NCBI GenBank assembly: GCA_964473525.1
Contig: CAYYPK010000002.1
Span: 1 to 64,000, forward strand
DNA: 64,000 nt
From: GCA-2687025 sp964473525
Lineage (GTDB): Bacteria; Poribacteria; WGA-4E; GCA-2687025
Direction of reading: 5' to 3'
Below the pieces are notes generated by a model. That model was not told where the DNA came from, made no database searches, and saw nothing but the letters and a program-made list of their open reading frames with translations. Shown here one piece after another: positions 59,592 through 64,000 of this stretch. Within the stretch, counting starts at the first letter, position 1. Each line of letters opens with the position of its first letter. The translations under genes and the position numbers were made by a program.

Positions 59592-60749
59592 ATGAGGGCA
59601 AGCGTGGACACTCTCGCCGATGTCCTCCGCGAGCGCTCCCGCGAGAGTGAGCTGCACGACTCCCTCCCGGACGGGTCCGCGCGCTGCTACGCCTGCGGCC
59701 ACGAGTGTCTCGTGAAGCCGGGGCGGTTTGGCGTGTGCCGCGTCCGAGTCAACGAGGGCGGCACGCTGCTCGCCCCGTACGGCTACGTCGCCGGCATTCA
59801 GTGCGACCCCATTGAGAAGAAGCCGTTCTTCCACGCCTATCCAGGGTCGAACGCTCTCAGCTTCGGCATGCTGGGGTGTGACTTCCATTGCGGATACTGT
59901 CAGAACTGGGTGACGTCGCAGGCGCTGCGCGACCCAGCGGCGGGCGTGTCGCCGCGCCTCGTGTCGCCGGAGGCCATCGTTGAAGCGGCTCAGCGCCTCG
60001 GTGCGCGCGTCGTCACGAGCACCTACAACGAACCGCTCATCACGAGCGAGTGGGCGGCAGCGGTCTTCCGCCCAGCGCGTGAGGCCGGACTCGCTTGCTC
60101 CTTCGTCTCGAACGGGCACGCCACGGAACGGGTCCTGGACTACCTCGAGCCCTACCTCAGCCTCTACAAGGTCGATCTGAAGACCTTTCAGGACGCCAAG
60201 TACCGCAAGCTGGGGGGACGGCTCGCGCCCGTCTTGGATACGATCCAGTCGCTCGTCCGCAGGGGCATCTGGGTCGAGGTCGTCACGCTGACTATCCCAG
60301 GCTACAACGACTCGACCGAGGAGCTCACCGACATCGCGCAGTTCCTGGCGTCGGTCTCTCTGGACATCCCGTGGCACGTGACGGCGTTCCACAAGGACTA
60401 CAAGATGACCGACCCCGCCAACACGGACGCGGCGACGCTGCTCCGCGCGTGGGACATCGGGAAGGCCGCGGGCCTGCGTTACGTGTACGCTGGCAACATG
60501 CCCGGCGCGGTGGGCGACACGGAGAGCACCTTCTGCCCAGGCTGCGACTCGAGGCTCGTGACACGACGCGGCTACGCCGTCTCCGGTGTCCGCGTGGCAG
60601 ACGGAGCTTGCCCGGACTGCGGGACGGCAGTGGCCGGGGTATGGGCCGACGCTACACGGCCCGCACAACCAGCAGGCGACGCTCAGTCGCTGGCGAACTC
60701 GAACACCACCCCCAGCGCGGAGTCGCGCTCGTCTCGCAGCAGTCGGTAG
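59592..60749 (+). CDS. amrS: AmmeMemoRadiSam-type radical SAM enzyme (AmrS)
   Basis: 385 residues. An N-terminal Cys-rich region (RCYACGHECLVKPGRFGVCRVR) precedes IEKKPFFHAYPGSNALSFGMLGCDFHCGYCQNW, in which CxxxCxxC binds the [4Fe-4S] cluster. TSTYNEPLI, SNGHATERVLDYL, DLKTF and VVTLTIPGYNDS are family blocks, and a CPGC/CPDC pair closes the domain. The family accompanies AMMECR1 and Memo proteins, absent here. The natural end is near GVW; the last 34 residues (Ser/Arg/Asn-rich) run 67 bp into the convergent neighbour and look like a stop-loss extension. Confidence 0.87.
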   Translation: MRASVDTLADVLRERSRESELHDSLPDGSARCYACGHECLVKPGRFGVCRVRVNEGGTLLAPYGYVAGIQCDPIEKKPFFHAYPGSNALSFGMLGCDFHCGYCQNWVTSQALRDPAAGVSPRLVSPEAIVEAAQRLGARVVTSTYNEPLITSEWAAAVFRPAREAGLACSFVSNGHATERVLDYLEPYLSLYKVDLKTFQDAKYRKLGGRLAPVLDTIQSLVRRGIWVEVVTLTIPGYNDSTEELTDIAQFLASVSLDIPWHVTAFHKDYKMTDPANTDAATLLRAWDIGKAAGLRYVYAGNMPGAVGDTESTFCPGCDSRLVTRRGYAVSGVRVADGACPDCGTAVAGVWADATRPAQPAGDAQSLANSNTTPSAESRSSRSSR

Positions 60750-61666
60750 GCTTCGCCGGCGTCGTCCGGCGACAGCACGTGGGTCACGAGTGGCGCCACC
60801 TGCACACGCCCGTCGGCGACGCGCGCGAGGAAGGCGCGCGAGTTATACGTCTTGGAGTACGGGTAATACGGATGCGGCTCGTCCGGGCACTTGGGCTGGT
60901 GGCAGCCCTGAAGCGTGATCTCTTTCTCATGCAACGGCATGAGGTCGAGTGTTACGGGCCGGTGCCAGATGGAGCCCAGCAGAACGCACCTGCCTCCGAT
61001 TCGGAGGGCGTCAACGACTGACGGCAGCAGTTCGGGATAGCCGGTAGCCTCGACGGCAACGTCCGCCGGCTGGCCCGCCGCCTCTCGGTGAAGGTCCGCC
61101 AGATCGCCGTCATTCGGGCGGACGATGTGGGACGCTCCCAACTCAAGGGCAAGCGCGAGGCGGGCCTCCGATAGGTCCGTTACAGCAAGCGTTTCCGCAG
61201 CGTCACGCGGGAGCAGTTGGGAAACGAGCTGACCCACCATGCCCGCCCCCGTAACCAGCACGTGTTCCCCGATCTGCACGGCAGCCTTGCGCGCGCCGTG
61301 CATGGCAACCATGCCGATGACTCCGAAGGCGGCGTCGCGCGGGGATGCGCCGGTGGGCACGGGTGCGAAGTACGGCGACTTGACAGACGTCACGACGTGG
61401 CTGGCGTGTCCGCCCGACGAGAGCACGCGGTCTCCTAGGGCAACACCGTCGACGCCCTGTCCCAGTCCCACCACGACGCCCACGTTGGAGTAGCCGGGGT
61501 AGTAGTCTCCAGTTCGCGCCTGCTCCTGCGATCCGAGCTCGGTGCCCGCGCTCACCGCGCTATATTCGGTCCGCGCCAGAACTTGCCCCGGGCCAGGCGC
61601 GCCGACCTCGAAGTCCTCGGTTTCCGCGCGCCCGTCCGCACGGACCACGATGCGTTGGCCAGTCAT
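60683..61666 (-). CDS. Zinc-type alcohol dehydrogenase-like (MDR) protein
   Basis: 327 residues of the medium-chain dehydrogenase/reductase family. GroES-like half: FEVGAPGPGQVLARTEYSAVSAGTELG, with YPGYSNVGVVVGLG. Rossmann half: HVLVTGAGMVGQLVSQLL (GxGxxG), LAVTDLSEARLALALELGASHIV and CVLLGSIW. The usual catalytic-zinc Cys/His residues (G-H-E) and the structural four-Cys loop are absent, so it is the zinc-free type that often oxidises or reduces polyols or bile/sugar-acid-like substrates. Its 3' end overlaps the amrS tail on the other strand. Confidence 0.82.
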   Translation of the reverse strand: MTGQRIVVRADGRAETEDFEVGAPGPGQVLARTEYSAVSAGTELGSQEQARTGDYYPGYSNVGVVVGLGQGVDGVALGDRVLSSGGHASHVVTSVKSPYFAPVPTGASPRDAAFGVIGMVAMHGARKAAVQIGEHVLVTGAGMVGQLVSQLLPRDAAETLAVTDLSEARLALALELGASHIVRPNDGDLADLHREAAGQPADVAVEATGYPELLPSVVDALRIGGRCVLLGSIWHRPVTLDLMPLHEKEITLQGCHQPKCPDEPHPYYPYSKTYNSRAFLARVADGRVQVAPLVTHVLSPDDAGEAYRLLRDERDSALGVVFEFASD

Positions 61667-61720
61667 GTGGCTTCCATCCTAGATGCTATGGGCCGAATGG
61701 CATGTCGTCCGTAGGCCGGC

Positions 61721-62563
61721 CTACGAGGACTCCGGTCGGTCCTCGGCGCACCCAAAGCGACGCTCGCGATGCTGGTACGTAAGCACCGCCTCGTACAGGT
61801 CGCGCCGTCGGAAGTCAGGCCAGAGCACGGGCGTGAAGTAGAATTCCGCGTAGGCGCTCTGCCACAGTAGGAAATTGCTGATACGCATCTCGCCGCTTGT
61901 ACGGATCATCAGGTCCGGGTCGGGCATGGTCTCGGTGTCGAGGTACCGTCCAACGTGGGCCGTCGTGATGTCCTCGGGACGGAGGCGATCCTGCTGCACG
62001 TCGCGTGCGATGTTCTGAATCGCGCGCACGAGCTCCTGCCGCCCGCCATAGCTCAAGGCGAGGTTGAGTTTCAGCCCGTGGTTGCGTCTCAGGCGGCGCC
62101 CGGCTCGCGCCAGTTCCCAACGCACGGCCACCGGCAGCTTCTCCAGGTCACCGATGCCGCGGAGTCGGACGTTATTGCGGTCCAGATGTGGCGTCTGTTT
62201 ACGCAACTGCTGACGGAACAGCCGCATGAGCGCACGCACTTCACGCGGCGGGCGCTTCCAGTTCTCCGACGAGAAGGCGTAGAGCGTCAACGCCTCGACG
62301 TGGAGGCGCCCGCACTCGTCCACGGCCTCCCAGACTGCGTCCACGGCAGCCCTGTGACCCTCGATGCGCGTGCGGCCTCTTCGGTTTGCCCACCGACCGT
62401 TACCGTCCATGATGATGGCAACGTGACGCGGCACACGGTCGGGATCGATGAGCGCCTCGAGCTCATCGTCCGACAGGCGTGAGAAGTCCAGCACGGGCTT
62501 CGCTTCTATGTTCGCGTGGGGGGCCGCAAGCAGGGACATCGCGTCGGTCCCGATGTGTTGCAT
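61721..62563 (-). CDS. uppS: Undecaprenyl diphosphate synthase (cis-prenyltransferase)
   Basis: 280 residues. HVAIIMDGNGRWANRRGRTRIEGHRAA is the signature P-loop-like start (catalytic Asp in MDGNGRWA), then TLYAFSSENWKRP, LALSYGGRQELVRAI, LMIRTSGEMRISNFLLWQSAYAEFYF and WPDF. It condenses IPP onto FPP to make the lipid carrier for peptidoglycan and glycan export. An N-terminal extension of about 45 residues precedes the core. ATG 62563 lies inside the first palindromic operator-like site; ATG 62539 is an alternative. The promoter is at 62590-62618. Confidence 0.93.
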   Translation of the reverse strand: MQHIGTDAMSLLAAPHANIEAKPVLDFSRLSDDELEALIDPDRVPRHVAIIMDGNGRWANRRGRTRIEGHRAAVDAVWEAVDECGRLHVEALTLYAFSSENWKRPPREVRALMRLFRQQLRKQTPHLDRNNVRLRGIGDLEKLPVAVRWELARAGRRLRRNHGLKLNLALSYGGRQELVRAIQNIARDVQQDRLRPEDITTAHVGRYLDTETMPDPDLMIRTSGEMRISNFLLWQSAYAEFYFTPVLWPDFRRRDLYEAVLTYQHRERRFGCAEDRPESS

Positions 62564-62572
62564 ATATGCACA
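62558..62572. promoter_or_regulatory. Operator-like site 1 (over the uppS start)
   Basis: TTGCATATATGCACA, containing the perfect 12-bp palindrome TGCATATATGCA (62559-62570). It overlaps the uppS start codon and the -35 of the plus-strand promoter. It differs from site 2 at one base of 15. Confidence 0.7.
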
Positions 62573-62594
62573 ACCAGCAGCTTCGTGCTATAAT
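62567..62594 (+). promoter_or_regulatory. Putative promoter of the HTH regulator gene
   Basis: TGCACA (62567-62572), a 16-nt spacer, TATAAT (62589-62594). The -35 lies in operator-like site 1. The -10 overlaps the divergent uppS -10. Confidence 0.55.
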
Positions 62595-62618
62595 AACCGA
62601 GCGGACATCGTCTGTCAA
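62590..62618 (-). promoter_or_regulatory. Putative promoter of uppS
   Basis: On the minus strand: TTGACA (62618-62613), a 17-nt spacer, TATTAT (62595-62590). Predicted leader is about 20 nt. Confidence 0.65.
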
Positions 62619-62668
62619 GCTCCCAAAGCGTCTTGCGGTGGGGAGGTACGGCGGGTGTCGCCTAGCTG

Positions 62669-62683
62669 TTGCACATATGCACA
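62669..62683. promoter_or_regulatory. Operator-like site 2 (before the HTH gene start)
   Basis: TTGCACATATGCACA, 14 of 15 bases identical to site 1, in the same orientation, 12 bp upstream of ATG 62695. Together the two sites bracket the divergent promoter pair. Confidence 0.65.
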
Positions 62684-62694
62684 GATCGGGGATC

Positions 62695-63522
62695 ATGGAC
62701 TACACCGACGCTATCGTAGCGAACGCCCAGAGGCTCCTGGACGGGCGCTCCAAGTCCGAGATCGCGCGTCTGGCGGACATTGAGCGCACGAAGCTCTACC
62801 GCTTCCTCGGTGGCAAGCAGGTGCTCCGCGCAGACGAGCTGCGCCGGCTCGCCGACGTTCTGGACGTGGACGTCACGGCGTTCTATGGGGCCAGTTCACC
62901 GAAGCCCGATTTCCAATCCGCGTTCATGCAGAGCGATGACTTCGCTCTGCGCATCTCCAGCGTCCTGCTGGGGCCGGACGAGGAGCCGCCGCCCAAGGAC
63001 ACGTGGGCGTTGGAACGCCTTCTCCGCGATGTCGAACCAGACCCAGAAGCGGAGCGCGTGGTGACAGACCTGTGCGATGTGCTGCGGAGCCCGGCGCTGT
63101 CCGCGCTGGCGTTCATCGGCGCATGGGTGCTGCTGTGGAACCGAATGACGGTCGACGACGGACTCCAGATGGCGCGCGCGTCGCGGCGCATCATCCCAAG
63201 TCACGAAGGCCTCATGGTAAGGGTTGGGAGCGTGGTGTACCGGAAGGACGCGCCGAGGATCGACGCGATCACCGAGCTCCTGGAGACCGTGGAGCCACAG
63301 CCGCTTTACCTCAACGCCGTCGGGCACCTGCGCTACGTGCTGTCGATTGAGCGTATCGACCAGTGCGCGTCCCTGGCGCACAAGGTGTTGGAGAAGAATC
63401 GCCGCCGGGCGCAGCAGGACGTGCATCGCCGACTGCTGGCGCTCAAGAGCACCATCGACAGCCCGGAAGCTCCGGCATTCTGGGGCAAGCTGCTGACGTT
63501 CCTGGACCCGAACATCCCTTAG
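62695..63522 (+). CDS. XRE/Cro-type HTH regulator with uncharacterised C-terminal domain
   Basis: 275 residues. The N-terminal HTH reads IVANAQRLLDGRSKSEIARLADIERTKLYRFLGGKQVLRADELRRLADVLDVDVTAFYG, a Cro/CI-type helix-turn-helix. The remaining 200 residues are mainly helical with no recognised family (IGAWVLLWNRMTVDDGLQMARASRR, LYLNAVGHLRYVLSIERID). Divergent from uppS. The palindromic sites beside both starts make it the likely binder and autoregulator; this is inference. ATG 62695 is chosen; 62677 is an alternative inside site 2. Confidence 0.75.
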   Translation: MDYTDAIVANAQRLLDGRSKSEIARLADIERTKLYRFLGGKQVLRADELRRLADVLDVDVTAFYGASSPKPDFQSAFMQSDDFALRISSVLLGPDEEPPPKDTWALERLLRDVEPDPEAERVVTDLCDVLRSPALSALAFIGAWVLLWNRMTVDDGLQMARASRRIIPSHEGLMVRVGSVVYRKDAPRIDAITELLETVEPQPLYLNAVGHLRYVLSIERIDQCASLAHKVLEKNRRRAQQDVHRRLLALKSTIDSPEAPAFWGKLLTFLDPNIP

Positions 63523-63570
63523 CTAGGATGCTCGGGGCGCGCGCCAAGGCGGCCAGATGGGTTGGGCCTG

Positions 63571-64000
63571 CTACGCCTTGGCACTGAGCGCAAAACTCAG
63601 CGCGGTGGTGAGGTTGATGACGTTCTCGTTGCCTTTGCTGATCGTGCCGACGGCTTTGGTAAGCACGTTCTTGCACACGATGTAGCCGGTATCGTGATCA
63701 CTCTCGGCAATCGAGAAGAAGTCGGCGTTGCGGATGACCGCAAGTTCCCCTGCTTCAGACCCGGTCACGGAAGCCGTGCGGAGACTGTTCTCGTCGAAGA
63801 GGGCCAGTTCCCCGAAGTACGGACTCCACTCCGCCGGCAACTCGATGATCTCGCGATCCCCCTGCGCCATGCCTCTGCCCTGTCGGAAGTACAGCTTCTT
63901 CGACACGCGCACCTTGCCCGAGAGCAGCAGGTACATGGTGTCGCCGGACTCACCGTCGCCGATGATGACTTCATCGACATCGAACGACTGGCGTGTGGTG
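63571..64000 (-). CDS. Cyclic-nucleotide-binding domain protein (partial, cut by window edge)
   Basis: The gene runs off the right end, so its N-terminus is missing. What is present reads TTRQSFDVDEVIIGDGESGDTMYLLLSGKVRV, IIELPAEWSPYFGELALFDENSLRTASV and a helical C-terminus ending LSFALSAKA, close in sequence to residues 40-180 of the fusion at 29340. The phosphate cassette FGELAL...RTA has its Glu and Arg. Unlike the fusion it stops after the sensor domain, so it is a stand-alone sensor or was separated from an ATPase. Confidence 0.85.
   Translation of the reverse strand, partial: TTRQSFDVDEVIIGDGESGDTMYLLLSGKVRVSKKLYFRQGRGMAQGDREIIELPAEWSPYFGELALFDENSLRTASVTGSEAGELAVIRNADFFSIAESDHDTGYIVCKNVLTKAVGTISKGNENVINLTTALSFALSAKA

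Noticed and set aside
1..64000. tRNA, rRNA, CRISPR arrays, insertion sequences and prophage
   Set aside because: No CCA-ended cloverleaf-like segment, rRNA block, spaced short direct repeat series, transposase, integrase or phage structural gene was found on reading; a covariance-model search was not possible here.

Overview
The window is GC-rich, gene-dense bacterial chromosome. No rRNA, tRNA, CRISPR array, transposase or phage gene was seen. The gene mix is secreted LamG-type proteins with a shared C-terminal tail, phytanoyl-CoA dioxygenase, enolase-superfamily dehydratases, an M81 metallopeptidase, a DUF1592 cytochrome, sulfotransferases and large AAA/WD40 proteins. It resembles Candidatus Poribacteria or a nearby uncultured lineage such as Latescibacterota. 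This is inference from gene content only.

Layout. 1-5.1 kb: a secreted LamG protein, small metabolic enzymes (F420/NADP-type reductase, GNAT, DUF1643, arsenate-reductase-like phosphatase) and two convergent sulfotransferase-like genes. 5.2-31.1 kb: the most distinctive region. Four large AAA-like/transmembrane/WD40 paralogues (5229-8786, 16603-20175, 20454-23759, 25494-29024), a truncated AAA remnant (29104-29316) and a fifth paralogue in which a cyclic-nucleotide-binding domain replaces the TM/WD40 part (29340-31085). Among them lie secreted LamG-like proteins, a galactonate-dehydratase-like enzyme, a phytanoyl-CoA dioxygenase, a DUF5694 remnant, a soluble chemoreceptor with three tandem near-identical PAS domains, and a secreted alpha/beta hydrolase. 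31.3-38 kb: EnvC-like M23 plus CtpA-like S41 proteases (cell-wall remodelling), a transglutaminase and a DUF1592 cytochrome. 38.3-46.8 kb: a catabolic-looking operon (PEP-hydrolase-like TIM barrel, M81, enolase superfamily), cysE, DUF1858, an ATP-grasp-like protein, a 2-hydroxyacid dehydrogenase, a glycerophosphodiesterase and a PNPOx-like protein. 46.9-47.8 kb: nickel superoxide dismutase with its maturation protease (sodN-sodX) behind a full-consensus promoter. 47.8-52.5 kb: a five-gene minus-strand envelope glycan/lipid operon, divergent from a sugar epimerase and a heptose-type nucleotidyltransferase. 54.4-64 kb: an M24 peptidase, a secreted propeller-like protein, an SGNH hydrolase, threonine synthase, AmrS, an alcohol dehydrogenase, uppS, a divergent HTH regulator, and a partial cyclic-nucleotide-binding protein cut by the window edge.

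Best leads. (1) The AAA/WD40 family, with cyclic-nucleotide sensing fused to one member and repeated as a separate protein at the window end. (2) An attenuator-like leader upstream of thrC: a promoter, a 36-codon Met/Arg-rich reading frame, and mutually exclusive antiterminator and terminator hairpins. (3) The uppS/HTH intergenic region, with overlapping divergent -10 boxes and two near-identical 15-bp palindromic sites, one at each start codon. (4) A shared C-terminal tail on three otherwise different secreted proteins.
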